From the NCBI RefSeq assembly GCF_002251855.1, contig NZ_NOXW01000018.1, forward strand, positions 150,054 through 214,053: a stretch of DNA of 64,000 nucleotides, in the 5' to 3' direction. Position numbers and translations under genes: made by a program. The stretch comes from Rhodoferax sp. TH121. GTDB lineage: Bacteria; Pseudomonadota; Gammaproteobacteria; Burkholderiales; Burkholderiaceae_C. Under the pieces are notes generated by a model. It was not told the origin of the DNA. It did not search any database and saw nothing but the letters and a program-made list of their open reading frames with translations. This document shows, piece after piece, positions 25,048 through 33,754 of the stretch. Position 1 is the first letter of the stretch. The number at the start of each line of letters is the position of its first letter.

Positions 25048-25835
25048 TGGCTAAGCCCCAAATCATTCTCAAGGCTTCGGGCCTGGTCAAGCGCTACGGC
25101 GGCGTCACCGCGCTGGACGGGGTGGACTTTGAATTGCGTGCCGGAGAGATCCTGGCTGTCATTGGCGACAACGGTGCGGGCAAGTCCAGCCTGATCAAGG
25201 CCTTGTCGGGCGCGGTGGTGCCGGATGAGGGCAAGATGGAGCTGGACGGCAAGCCCGTGCAGTTTCGCTCGCCCATCGACGCGCGCCGCCATGGCATCGA
25301 AACGGTCTACCAGGACTTGGCTGTGGCACCTGCCATGTCGATTGCCGAAAACCTGTTTTTGGGCCGTGAGTTGCGCCGCCCCGGTGTGTTGGGTAGTGTG
25401 TTCCGCTCCCTCGACAAAAAGAAGATGTTGGAAGAGGCCATCAGCCGGATGAATGACCTCAAGGTCGGCATCCGCTCCATGACGCAGGCGGTAGAGACGC
25501 TCTCGGGTGGTCAGCGCCAATGTGTGGCGGTGGCGCGTGCAGCGGCCTTTGCGCAGCACGTAGTCATCATGGACGAGCCCACCGCCGCATTGGGCGTGAA
25601 AGAGGGCAATATGGTGCTGGAGCTGATCCGTCGCGTGCGCGACAAGGGCCTGCCGGTCATCCTGATCAGCCACAACATGCCACATGTTTTTGAGATCGCA
25701 GACCGCATCCATATCCAGCGACTGGGCCGTCGGGCCTGCGTGGTCAACCCCAAGGCGATCAGCATGAGCGACACCGTAGCAGTGATGACGGGCGCCAAAG
25801 CAGTGGAAGACCTGCCTGCATCCGCTTTGGCCTGA
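25047..25835 (+). CDS. frcA: Sugar ABC transporter ATP-binding protein (fructose type)
   Basis: This 262-residue ATPase has Walker A GDNGAGKSS, the signature LSGGQRQ, and Walker B VVIMDEPTAALG with the expected D-loop and switch His (LISHNM). It has a single nucleotide-binding domain, unlike the two-domain RbsA, as in FrcA. It is the third gene of the operon; the ROK regulator starts 43 bases on. Confidence 0.88.
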   Translation: MAKPQIILKASGLVKRYGGVTALDGVDFELRAGEILAVIGDNGAGKSSLIKALSGAVVPDEGKMELDGKPVQFRSPIDARRHGIETVYQDLAVAPAMSIAENLFLGRELRRPGVLGSVFRSLDKKKMLEEAISRMNDLKVGIRSMTQAVETLSGGQRQCVAVARAAAFAQHVVIMDEPTAALGVKEGNMVLELIRRVRDKGLPVILISHNMPHVFEIADRIHIQRLGRRACVVNPKAISMSDTVAVMTGAKAVEDLPASALA

Positions 25836-25878
25836 CTCGCAGCGGGCATCCAAAAGTTTTTGGCATGCGGGGGGCTTC

Positions 25879-27150
25879 ATGGGTCAAAATCGCCCCACCA
25901 TGAACCTTGCTGATAACGCACCCGCCACCCGCGCCGATACGGCAGGGGTGGTATCACCCCCGGTCTTGCGGCCCCGTGGCTCCAACCATGTGGGCATGCG
26001 CCAGTTTAATGAGCGGGTAGTGCTCCATGCCATCCGCCTCAATGGCAGCCTGCCCAAGGCCGACTTGGCGCGACTGACAGGCCTGACCGCGCAGACGATT
26101 GGTCTCATCACCACCCGGCTGGAAGACGATGGCCTGCTGATCAAGCAGGAGCGGGTGCGCGGCCGCATTGGCCAGCCCTCGGTGCCCATGGCGCTGAACC
26201 CGGATGGCGCGTTTGCTTTGGGCATCAAGATAGGCCGGCGCAGTGCGGACTGGTTGTTGGTGGACTTTACGGGCAAGGTGCGTGTACGCGAGACGCTGCC
26301 CTATGCCTTCCCGGATGCGGAAGCCCTGCTGCCCGAAGTGCAAACGCGCATGCGCGCCATCCAGGATGGCCTGGGCGCATTGGCGCCGCGGTTGGTGGGT
26401 GTTGGCGTCGCAGCGCCTTTCAATCTGGGCGGATGGCACAAAATGCTGGGCCTGTCCGAGGCGGTGTCGGACCAATGGAACCACATCGACCTGTGCGCGC
26501 AAGTGCAGGCCATGACGGACGCGCCAGTGAGTTTCGCCAAGGACACCTCGGCGGCCTGCGTGGCCGAACTGGTGGCCGGTCGCGGACGCGACCTGAAAAG
26601 TTTTCTGTATTTGTTTGTGGACACCTTTGTTGGCGGCGGACTGGTGCTCAATTCGCATCTGCACGGCGGTATTCATGGCAATGCAGGCGCAGTGGCCTCG
26701 CTGCCGCTGCAAGTGGCAGCGGCGGGCGGCGTACCTGAGCAGCTGATTGCCCATGCCTCGCTGTGGGAACTGGAGCAGCACTACCAAGCCGCAGGCTTGG
26801 ACCCCAGCGCAGCCTATGACGACCGTGCAATGTCGGCTCCCTTTGTCACCTACACCGACGCCTGGATCCGCAGCGCCGCACTCGGTCTGGCCCAGTGTGT
26901 GGTCAGTGGTACCGCATTCCTGGACATTGATGCAGTGGTGATTGACGGCTCGTTTTCGCGTGCCATGTTGCAACGCCTGATCGAAGAAACCGGCCAGGCC
27001 TTGCGCCGCTACAACTGGGAAGGCCTGTGGCCTGCCACGGTGATTGCGGGCAGCATGGGCTCGGATGCGCGGGCGCTGGGCGGCGCGCTACTGCCCCTGC
27101 ACGAGAACTTCGCTCCTGACCGGGACCTGTTCCTGAAAGCGGCGTCCTGA
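25879..27150 (+). CDS. ROK-family transcriptional regulator
   Basis: This 423-residue protein has an N-terminal winged helix-turn-helix (about 45-95: KADLARLTGLTAQTIGLI) and a sugar-kinase-like ROK domain. The ROK cysteine cluster is not evident; N-Q-x-D-type sugar contacts are less clear than in NagC. The ATG at 25879 has GGGGGG upstream; a second ATG seven codons in is possible. Being the last gene of the transporter cluster, it most likely represses frcBCA and the kinase in response to the sugar. Confidence 0.85.
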   Translation: MGQNRPTMNLADNAPATRADTAGVVSPPVLRPRGSNHVGMRQFNERVVLHAIRLNGSLPKADLARLTGLTAQTIGLITTRLEDDGLLIKQERVRGRIGQPSVPMALNPDGAFALGIKIGRRSADWLLVDFTGKVRVRETLPYAFPDAEALLPEVQTRMRAIQDGLGALAPRLVGVGVAAPFNLGGWHKMLGLSEAVSDQWNHIDLCAQVQAMTDAPVSFAKDTSAACVAELVAGRGRDLKSFLYLFVDTFVGGGLVLNSHLHGGIHGNAGAVASLPLQVAAAGGVPEQLIAHASLWELEQHYQAAGLDPSAAYDDRAMSAPFVTYTDAWIRSAALGLAQCVVSGTAFLDIDAVVIDGSFSRAMLQRLIEETGQALRRYNWEGLWPATVIAGSMGSDARALGGALLPLHENFAPDRDLFLKAAS

Positions 27151-27160
27151 CGGTCTGATC

Positions 27161-28435
27161 TCAGCCGGTCATGGACCGTTTCTCCAAAGGCAGGCGAATT
27201 TCAAAGCAGGCGCCTCCTTCGGGTCGGTTGCGGCAGCTCACCGTGCCGCCATGGCGTTGGGTGATCGATTTGACCAGAGCCAACCCCAAGCCAACGCCCC
27301 CTTCTCGCTCCGAAGCGCCGGGCAGGCGATAGAAGGGCTCGAAAATCCGCTCTTGCAGGGCCTCGGGTACGCCAGGACCACGGTCGCACACTTGCAGGGT
27401 GGCGTGTGTCGCATCTTGGCTCAGCACCAGCGTGACTTCACCCGCGCCGTAACGGCGTGCGTTCTCCAGCAGGTTGCGCACGGCACGGCGCAGCAGCTTG
27501 GCAATGCCAGGCACTCCCAGTGTGGCGGTGGCCGTGTCCAGGGTGGCTTGGGTGCGCGCGCACTCTTCGGCAGCCAGGCCTACCAGGTCAACCGATTCCA
27601 CCGTGCCCATATCGGCGTCTTTGGCGTCCAAGCGGCTGGCCAGCAGAATTTCCTCGATCAATTGGTCCAGCTCGCTAATGTTGCGGGCGATCTCGGCTTT
27701 GAAGGTGGGGCTGGGGCTGCTGCCCATCAGCTCCATGCCCATGCGGATGCGCGCCAGTGGAGAGCGCAGCTCGTGCGAGGCGTTGGCCAGCAAGGACTTT
27801 TGGGACGCCAGCAGGGCCTCGTGCGATTGCACCAAGCTCTGTACCTGCTGGGCCGCGTGGTTGAAGCGGGTGGCCAGGAAGCCCACCTCATCGTCCCCAC
27901 CCAGCGGAACGCGTGTGCTGAGGTCTCCATCACCCCAGCGCTCCACGCCTTGGCGCAGTGTTTCCAGGCGCCGCGTCAGGCGGCGCACGATCGGGTAGGT
28001 ACCCAGCGCGACCGCGATGGCCACCAGGCCCAGTGTCCAGAAGAAGCCAAACGGCGCTTTCAGGCTCGATGCGGGAGGGCGTGGCAGGTGCATGTGCACG
28101 GTTTGGCCATCCTGCATGTGGACCAGAAATTCCGGACCCCGGCCGAAACGGCCTGGCAGGTCGTCGTCGGGGGGGGCATCCAGATCTGGCGGTGGAGGAG
28201 GCGGTTGGCCCATGTTGTCCGGGCTTGCATTGCCCATGCGCTCGCTGCGTTGCTGGGGGCGGCGCAGGCGTGCGTGGCCACTGCCAATGACCTCACCGGC
28301 CTCATTGCGCACCACCACTTCGCGCAGCGGGGGCTCGGTGGTCAGGCGCCAGGCCCAACCCACCAGCAGGGTGAGCACGGCCACGGCCAGCACCACGGCC
28401 AGCCAGATACGCACATACAGTTTGTTGAAGAACAT
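27161..28435 (-). CDS. Sensor histidine kinase (CpxA/RstB-like)
   Basis: This 424-residue protein has a first membrane segment (about 5-30) and a periplasmic loop rich in Pro and Asp (NMGQPPPPPPDLDAPPDDDL). A second membrane segment (about 140-160) and a HAMP domain follow. Phospho-acceptor H221 lies in NASHELRSPLARIR, followed by an ATPase domain with NLLENARRYG and GVGLGLALVKSI. The poly-proline, acid-rich sensor loop is unusual and could bind metal or cell-wall components. The start is the ATG at 28435; no good ribosome site precedes it because a GC-rich repeat lies just upstream. Confidence 0.9.
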   Translation of the reverse strand: MFFNKLYVRIWLAVVLAVAVLTLLVGWAWRLTTEPPLREVVVRNEAGEVIGSGHARLRRPQQRSERMGNASPDNMGQPPPPPPDLDAPPDDDLPGRFGRGPEFLVHMQDGQTVHMHLPRPPASSLKAPFGFFWTLGLVAIAVALGTYPIVRRLTRRLETLRQGVERWGDGDLSTRVPLGGDDEVGFLATRFNHAAQQVQSLVQSHEALLASQKSLLANASHELRSPLARIRMGMELMGSSPSPTFKAEIARNISELDQLIEEILLASRLDAKDADMGTVESVDLVGLAAEECARTQATLDTATATLGVPGIAKLLRRAVRNLLENARRYGAGEVTLVLSQDATHATLQVCDRGPGVPEALQERIFEPFYRLPGASEREGGVGLGLALVKSITQRHGGTVSCRNRPEGGACFEIRLPLEKRSMTG

Positions 28436-28454
28436 TTTGGTGCGCAAGGACTAG

Positions 28455-28534
28455 TTCGCCGCCGGGCCGCCCCAAGGCGAACGGAGGCCTCCTTGGGGGG
28501 CAGCGACCCGCGCAGCGGTGGAGCGTGGGGGGCA
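28455..28534 (+). repeat. GC-rich repeat family 2, copy between kinase and regulator
   Basis: The sequence reads TTCGCCGCCGGGCCGCCCC, AAGGCGAACGGAGGCCTCC, TTGGGGGGCAGCGACCCGCG, CAGCGGTGGAGCGTGGGGGG. It fills the gap between the regulator and kinase genes. The copy at 56565 is nearly identical over 80 bases. Confidence 0.85.
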
Positions 28535-28539
28535 CATAT

Positions 28540-29256
28540 TTAGTCTTGTTGCCGCGCAAACACATAGCCCACGCCGCGCACCGTGAGAATGCGTTTGGGG
28601 TCCTTGGCATCGGCTTCGATGGCGGCACGGATGCGGCCCATGTGCACGTCGATGGAGCGGTCGAACGCTTCGAGTTCGCGGCCCCGCACGGCCTCCATGA
28701 TTTGGTCCCGCGTGAGCACGCGCCCGGCCCGCTCGGCCAGGGCGACCAGCAGGTCAAATTGGTAGGACGTAAGCTCGCAAGGTGCTCCTGACACTGTCAC
28801 GGTGCGCGCATCGCGGTCAATTTCCAGGCTGCCAAAGCGCAAGGTCTTGCCGCTGGGCGCACTGGCGTCGGTTTTGCGGCGCAAGATCGCGCGGATGCGG
28901 GCCAGCAGCTCGCGCGGTTCAAACGGTTTGGGCAGGTAGTCATCGGCGCCGAGTTCCAAGCCGATGATGCGGTCCATGGCGTCGCCCTTGGCGGTGAGCA
29001 TGAGCACTGGCACGCTGGAGGCGGGCGCGGGCAGGGCACGAATGCGGCGGCACACTTCCAGCCCGTCGATGTCGGGCAGCATCAGGTCCAGAATGACCAG
29101 TTCGGGCATGGCCCCGGCGGGGGGCTGGGTCAGGTGGCCCAAGCCACTGAGGCCGTCGCCGCAGTGGCTGACAGCAAATCCCGATTGCTCCAGGTACTCT
29201 GCCACCATGGTGGCGAGGCGGGCATCGTCTTCGATCATGAGCAAGTTTTGGCGCAT
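28540..29256 (-). CDS. OmpR-family response regulator (RstA/CpxR-like)
   Basis: This 238-residue protein has a receiver with E9/D10/D11, phospho-acceptor D57 in VILDLMLPDIDG, and Lys in DDYLPKPFEPREL. The winged-helix DNA-binding domain ends GVGYVFARQ. It partners the kinase on the same strand, 104 bases downstream, the gap being occupied by a family 2 repeat. Target genes cannot be told from the sequence. Confidence 0.92.
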   Translation of the reverse strand: MRQNLLMIEDDARLATMVAEYLEQSGFAVSHCGDGLSGLGHLTQPPAGAMPELVILDLMLPDIDGLEVCRRIRALPAPASSVPVLMLTAKGDAMDRIIGLELGADDYLPKPFEPRELLARIRAILRRKTDASAPSGKTLRFGSLEIDRDARTVTVSGAPCELTSYQFDLLVALAERAGRVLTRDQIMEAVRGRELEAFDRSIDVHMGRIRAAIEADAKDPKRILTVRGVGYVFARQQD

Positions 29257-29330
29257 GGTCGCAGTCTATCGCCAGGTCCTGCGTGCCGTATACCGACAGC
29301 TTGTCGGGCCGGTAAAGTTAGGTAAAAATC

Positions 29331-29383
29331 ACTACAAAAATGATAGCTGCTTGCGCAGTGTCAACGGGCGTCAGATGCCATTT
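29331..29383 (-). repeat. Interspersed repeat family 1, copy at ampG-like stop
   Basis: Minus-strand reading: AAAATGGCATCTGACGCCCG, TTGACACTGCGCAAGCAGC, TATCATTTTTG. The last codons and stop of the AmpG-like gene (M-A-S-D-A-R, TGA at 29361-29363) lie within it. Confidence 0.75.
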
Positions 29384-30701
29384 TGATGCGTGAAGCCAGC
29401 CACACCAGTAGTAAGACCGGAAGCCCCAAGCAAGCGGTGGCGGCGAAGAAGCTGGGGTAGCCAAAGTGGTCTACAAACTGCCCCGAGAAGCCCGCCAGAA
29501 ACTTGGGCAGCAGCAGCATCATGGAGCTGAACAGGGCGTACTGCGTGGCCGAGTACTGCACATTGGTGAGTGAGGACAGGTAAGCGATGAAAGCGGCGCT
29601 GGCAATGCCGCTGGACAGGTTGTCCGCCGAAATCACCAACACCAGGGCACTCAGGTCGTGGCCGCGCGTGCCCAGCCAGGCAAACAGCAGGTTGCTGGCC
29701 GCACTGAGCGCGGCGCCCAGCATCAGCACACGCATCACCCCCAGGCGCAGGGCTAACGCCCCACCCACGAAGGCGCCCAGCAGGGTCATGACCACCCCAA
29801 AGCCTTTGCTGATGGCAGCCACTTCGTCTTTGCTGAAGCCCATGTCCACATAAAACGGGTTGGCCATGATGCCCATCACCACGTCGCTGATGCGGTAAGT
29901 GGCAATCAAGGCGAGGACGAGTGCCGCATGCCAGCGGTAGCGGCCTACAAAATCGGTGAAGGGGGCAATCAGCGCGCCTTGCAGCCACTCAGCGGCGTTG
30001 CGGGCGGGTGGTAGCGGTGCACGCGCGGGTTCTCGCGAGAACAGCACCGTCAGTACGCCCGGCAACATGCTGGCCGCCATTACGAGGTACGCCGTGCGCC
30101 AGGCGCCATATTGGTAGAGCGCGGCGTTGGGGACTTCAGCGCGTGCCGCAATCCACAAGGCGCCAGCTCCCGCCCAGATCATCGCCAAGCGGTAGCCCGC
30201 CTGGTAGGTGGCGGCCAATGCAGCTTGGTGTTCGGTGTCTGCGGACTCAATGCGGAAGGCGTCCAGCGCAATGTCCTGCGTGGCGGAGCCAAAGGCCACC
30301 GCCACTGCGCAATACACCATAGGGGCCAGTGCGAGGGTTGGGTCGGTCAGCGCCATCATGATCAGGGCCGCCATGATCATGGCTTGAGACAACAAAAGCC
30401 AGCTGCGCCGCCGGCCCAGCAGGTGCGTGAGCACGGGAATGGGCAAACGGTCCACCAGCGGTGACCAGACCCATTTGAATCCATAGGCCAGCCCAACCCA
30501 GCTCAGGAACCCGATGGTGGTGCGGTCCACGCCCGCCTCACGCAGCCAAAAGCTCAGCGTGCCGAATACCAACAGCAAGGGCAGTCCAGCCGAAAAGCCC
30601 AGGGCCAGCATGCGCAGTGATGCCGGTTCAGCATACACCTTGAGGGTTGCAAGCCAAGCAAGGGGTGCTGGGGTAGGGGGCGTGGAGTGCGGCGCAGTCA
30701 T
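29361..30701 (-). CDS. AmpG-like muropeptide/MFS transporter
   Basis: This 446-residue protein has about 12 membrane segments. AmpG proteins import anhydro-muropeptides for cell-wall recycling. Supporting motifs are LRMLALGFSAGLPLLLVFGT, TTIGFLSWVGLAYGFKWVW and FGSATQDIALDAFRIE, the AmpG signature region. The start ATG at 30701 is 18 bases from the divergent protease gene start. The last residues, KMASDAR, are encoded by a family 1 repeat. Confidence 0.88.
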   Translation of the reverse strand: MTAPHSTPPTPAPLAWLATLKVYAEPASLRMLALGFSAGLPLLLVFGTLSFWLREAGVDRTTIGFLSWVGLAYGFKWVWSPLVDRLPIPVLTHLLGRRRSWLLLSQAMIMAALIMMALTDPTLALAPMVYCAVAVAFGSATQDIALDAFRIESADTEHQAALAATYQAGYRLAMIWAGAGALWIAARAEVPNAALYQYGAWRTAYLVMAASMLPGVLTVLFSREPARAPLPPARNAAEWLQGALIAPFTDFVGRYRWHAALVLALIATYRISDVVMGIMANPFYVDMGFSKDEVAAISKGFGVVMTLLGAFVGGALALRLGVMRVLMLGAALSAASNLLFAWLGTRGHDLSALVLVISADNLSSGIASAAFIAYLSSLTNVQYSATQYALFSSMMLLLPKFLAGFSGQFVDHFGYPSFFAATACLGLPVLLLVWLASRIKMASDAR

Positions 30702-30719
30702 GCGGGAATAATAGCGGCC

Positions 30720-31556
30720 ATGACCTTGCGTACTTCTCACCACCTCCTGGGGGCCTTGCTGGGCCTGTCCCTGTCTTTGGGTGTCGTCTGTGCCACAGGA
30801 GCGCAGACGCGTGAAGGGGTGAATGTGGGGGGCAACTCGGCATTCAGCAAGCTGGTGCCTGCTGCGCAAGTGGAGCAGGCCGCCGCCCAGCAGTATGCCC
30901 AGATGCTGGCCAAGGCCCGCGCACAGAATGCGTTGGCCGGCGCCAACGACCCACAGCTGCGGCGCCTGCGTGCGATTGCAGCCAAGATCACCCCATTTGC
31001 TGCGGACTGGAACGAACGCGCAAAGGGCTGGAAGTGGGAAATCAATCTGATTGGGGCCAACCAGATCAATGCCTTTTGTATGCCGGGTGGAAAAATCGCT
31101 TTCTACACTGGCATCCTCGATGTGCTCAAACTCAGCGATGACGAGGTCGCCATGGTCATGGGCCACGAAATTGCCCACGCCTTGCGCGAACATGCACGCG
31201 AGCGCATGGGGAAGAACGCCGCCACGGGCCTGGGCGCCAACCTGTTGAGCCAGGTGCTCGGCTTGGGCGATATCGGCCAGACCGTGACCCAATACGGTGC
31301 CCAGTTGCTAACCCTGAAGTTTGGCCGCGAGGATGAATCCGAAGCGGATCTGGTGGGGATGGAGTTGGCGGCCCGTGCGGGCTACAACCCGCGCGCAGCG
31401 GTCAGCCTGTGGCAGAAAATGGGCGCTGCCAACAAGGGCGCTCCGCCCGAATGGTTGTCCACCCACCCCTCGGGTAATGCCCGTATTGCGCAAATCGAGG
31501 CCCACTTGCCCCAGGTCATTCCCTTGTACGAGCGGGCTCGCAAGACCAAGCCCTAA
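30720..31556 (+). CDS. M48-family metalloprotease
   Basis: This 278-residue protein has an N-terminal signal peptide (cleavage near CATGAQT). The zinc-protease motif is HEIAH in MVMGHEIAHALREHARERMG, with a downstream Glu ligand in EDESEADLVGMELAARAGY. It resembles the periplasmic LoiP/YcaL/BepA-type M48 enzymes that clear misassembled outer-membrane proteins. It is divergent from the AmpG-like gene; its promoter must overlap that gene. Confidence 0.88.
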   Translation: MTLRTSHHLLGALLGLSLSLGVVCATGAQTREGVNVGGNSAFSKLVPAAQVEQAAAQQYAQMLAKARAQNALAGANDPQLRRLRAIAAKITPFAADWNERAKGWKWEINLIGANQINAFCMPGGKIAFYTGILDVLKLSDDEVAMVMGHEIAHALREHARERMGKNAATGLGANLLSQVLGLGDIGQTVTQYGAQLLTLKFGREDESEADLVGMELAARAGYNPRAAVSLWQKMGAANKGAPPEWLSTHPSGNARIAQIEAHLPQVIPLYERARKTKP

Positions 31557-31583
31557 GCGGCCAGTCCGGCCTGTGCCGCCAGG

Positions 31584-32387
31584 CTAGAGCGTGAAGGCGT
31601 AGTCCAGCGTGATCGGCGCGTGGTCCGAAAACTTCTCGGTCTTGTAGATCTGGTGGCCGCGCGCCAGGCTTGCCAGTGCGGGAGTGGCCAGGTGGTAATC
31701 CAGCCGCCAGCCCACGTTCTTGGCATAGGCCTGGCCGCGGTTGCTCCACCAGGTGTAGCAATCGTCGGTGGCCGTGGGCTCCAGCTGGCGGTACACGTCC
31801 ACCAGGCCGCCGTCCGTCAGCAAGGTACTCATCCAGGCACGTTCTTCGGGCAGGAAGCCGGAGTTCTTCTTGTTGCCTTTCCAGTTCTTCAGGTCGATTT
31901 CCTGGTGTGCAATGTTCACGTCGCCACAGAGGATGAATTCGCGCTCGGCGCGCAGGCGCTGCAGGTGCGGGTAGAACTCCGCCAGAAAGCGAAACTTCGC
32001 CTGCTGCCGGTCTTCGCCCGAAGATCCGCTGGGGAAGTAGGCGCTGATCAGCGAGAGCTTGCGCTGGGGCGTGTCAAAGCGCAGCTCGACATAGCGCCCT
32101 TCCGCATCAAACTCCGCCGATCCGTAGCCCACCCGCACATCGCTGGGCGTGTGGCGCGTGTAAATCGCCACACCCGAGTACCCTTTTTTCTCTGCAAAAT
32201 GGAAATGGCCTTGGAGGCCACTGAGCTGCTCGAACTTGCCCGCCACATCAGCAGCCTGGGCCTTGACTTCTTGCACACAAATACAATCGGGCCGCGCTGT
32301 GGCAAGCCAAGCCTCCAGCCCTTTGCTGGTGGCGGAGCGAATGCCGTTGAGATTGAGACTGCTTAATTTGAACAAGGAAACCCCCAT
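31584..32387 (-). CDS. xth: Exodeoxyribonuclease III / AP endonuclease
   Basis: This 267-residue base-excision-repair enzyme has the family residues N in NLNGIRSA, E in CVQEVKAQ, Y in [12 protein letters not shown] in [12 protein letters not shown], and SDHAP near the C-terminus. The start is taken as ATG 32387, whose bases overlap the ATG of pyrE on the other strand. A TTG at 32375 with a GGGG stretch upstream is an alternative that aligns well with family N-termini (M-F-K-L). It is head-to-head with pyrE, so each promoter lies within the other gene. Confidence 0.93.
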   Translation of the reverse strand: MGVSLFKLSSLNLNGIRSATSKGLEAWLATARPDCICVQEVKAQAADVAGKFEQLSGLQGHFHFAEKKGYSGVAIYTRHTPSDVRVGYGSAEFDAEGRYVELRFDTPQRKLSLISAYFPSGSSGEDRQQAKFRFLAEFYPHLQRLRAEREFILCGDVNIAHQEIDLKNWKGNKKNSGFLPEERAWMSTLLTDGGLVDVYRQLEPTATDDCYTWWSNRGQAYAKNVGWRLDYHLATPALASLARGHQIYKTEKFSDHAPITLDYAFTL

Positions 32388-33069
32388 GTCGGACCGTGAC
32401 CCATTGGCCCTGGAATTTGTGCAATTTGCCGTGGAATGCGGGGTGCTGCGTTTTGGCGAGTTCAAAACCAAAGCCGGGCGCATGAGCCCCTATTTTTTTA
32501 ACGCGGGCCTGTTTGACGATGGAGCCAAACTGGGGCGTCTGGCGGAATTCTATGCCCAGCGTCTGCTTGCCAGCGGCATTGAATTCGACATGGTGTTTGG
32601 CCCCGCCTACAAGGGCATTCCCCTTGGGGCTGCAGTAGCCATCGAGCTGGCACGCCGGGGCCGCAATGTGCCCTTTGCCTACAACCGCAAAGAGGCCAAG
32701 GACCATGGCGAAGGTGGCACCTTGGTTGGTGCTCCACTCAAGGGCCGTGTGCTGGTCATCGACGATGTGATGTCTGCGGGCACCGCGGCACGCGAGTCGA
32801 TTGCCATCATCCAAGCTGCAGGCGCCACGCCGCATGCGGTGTGCATCGCCCTGGATCGCCAAGAAAAAGCCACTGAAAATGGCCAGGATGTGCCCTACAG
32901 CGCCGTGCAGTATGTGCGCAAACAGCTAGGCTTGCAGGTGTGTGCAATTGCGAAACTGGGCGATTTGATGCAGTATCTGGCGGCGCGCAATGCCTCGGGT
33001 TCGGATGCAGACCACCAGCGTGTGCTGGCTTACCGTGAGCGTTACGGTGTTGATGAAGGAGATGCATGA
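32386..33069 (+). CDS. pyrE: Orotate phosphoribosyltransferase
   Basis: This 227-residue enzyme forms OMP from orotate and PRPP in pyrimidine synthesis. The PRPP-binding motif is [17 protein letters not shown]; also seen are [13 protein letters not shown] and [14 protein letters not shown]. The ATG at 32386 has AAGGAA upstream. Its stop overlaps the ATG of the following gene by four bases (ATGA). Confidence 0.96.
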   Translation: MSDRDPLALEFVQFAVECGVLRFGEFKTKAGRMSPYFFNAGLFDDGAKLGRLAEFYAQRLLASGIEFDMVFGPAYKGIPLGAAVAIELARRGRNVPFAYNRKEAKDHGEGGTLVGAPLKGRVLVIDDVMSAGTAARESIAIIQAAGATPHAVCIALDRQEKATENGQDVPYSAVQYVRKQLGLQVCAIAKLGDLMQYLAARNASGSDADHQRVLAYRERYGVDEGDA

Positions 33070-33716
33070 GGATTTACCACTGTGTGACTGCAGGTGCCAT
33101 CGTTGCTTGGATGGCATCGGCGGCCTGGGCCCAGCCCGCACCCCTGCCCGGCGGGGTCTATACCTGCGTCGATGCGAAGGGACGCAAACTCACGGCAGAC
33201 CGCCCCATCGTGGACTGCATCGATCGTGAACAGAAAGTGCTAAACCCCAGCGGCACCGTGCGTGCCAAGGTGGGCCCCTCGTTGACGGCCCAGGAAAAGG
33301 CGGAGCAAGAGCAGAAAGAAAAGCGCGAGGCGGAAGAGCGTGGCCGTGTCGCAGAAGAAAAACGTCGCGATCGTGCACTCTTGACCCGCTACCCGAACAA
33401 GGGCGTGCACGACCAGGAGCGCGCAGAGGCGCTGGCCCAGATTGAGGCGGTTGCCAAAGCCGCCACCACGCGTTTGCAAGAACTCGCGCGCCAGCGGGTG
33501 GCGATTGACGAAGAAATGGAGTTTTACAAGAAGGACCCGAGCAAAGCGCCAGCCTACGTGCGCCGCCAGCAGGAAGAGAACACCCAAAGCCAAAATGTGC
33601 AGAAGCGCTTCATTGCCGATCAAGATGCGGAAGCGCGCCGCTTGAATGCGCGTTTTGACGATGAGTTGGTGCGTTTGCGCCAGTTGTGGGCGCAAATGGC
33701 GCCCGCCGGAAAATAA
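33066..33716 (+). CDS. Exported coiled-coil protein with DUF4124-like domain
   Basis: This 216-residue protein has a signal peptide (cleavage near AWAQP). A short DUF4124-like unit follows ([19 protein letters not shown], then VDCID), a pattern common in exported betaproteobacterial proteins of unknown role. A long, highly charged helical part (about 75-215, many E/K/R/Q) should form a coiled coil. It is translationally coupled to pyrE and closed by a strong terminator. Confidence 0.75.
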   Translation: MRIYHCVTAGAIVAWMASAAWAQPAPLPGGVYTCVDAKGRKLTADRPIVDCIDREQKVLNPSGTVRAKVGPSLTAQEKAEQEQKEKREAEERGRVAEEKRRDRALLTRYPNKGVHDQERAEALAQIEAVAKAATTRLQELARQRVAIDEEMEFYKKDPSKAPAYVRRQQEENTQSQNVQKRFIADQDAEARRLNARFDDELVRLRQLWAQMAPAGK

Positions 33717-33742
33717 AAAAGGCCTCGCAAGAGGCCTTTTTT
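33715..33742. terminator. Bidirectional terminator between the DUF4124 gene and gatB
   Basis: A perfect hairpin AAAAAAGGCCTC (33715-33726) / GAGGCCTTTTTT (33731-33742) with a GCAA loop is flanked by A and T runs, so it can stop transcription from both converging genes. Confidence 0.93.
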
Positions 33743-33754
33743 ATTGGGGGTGGC

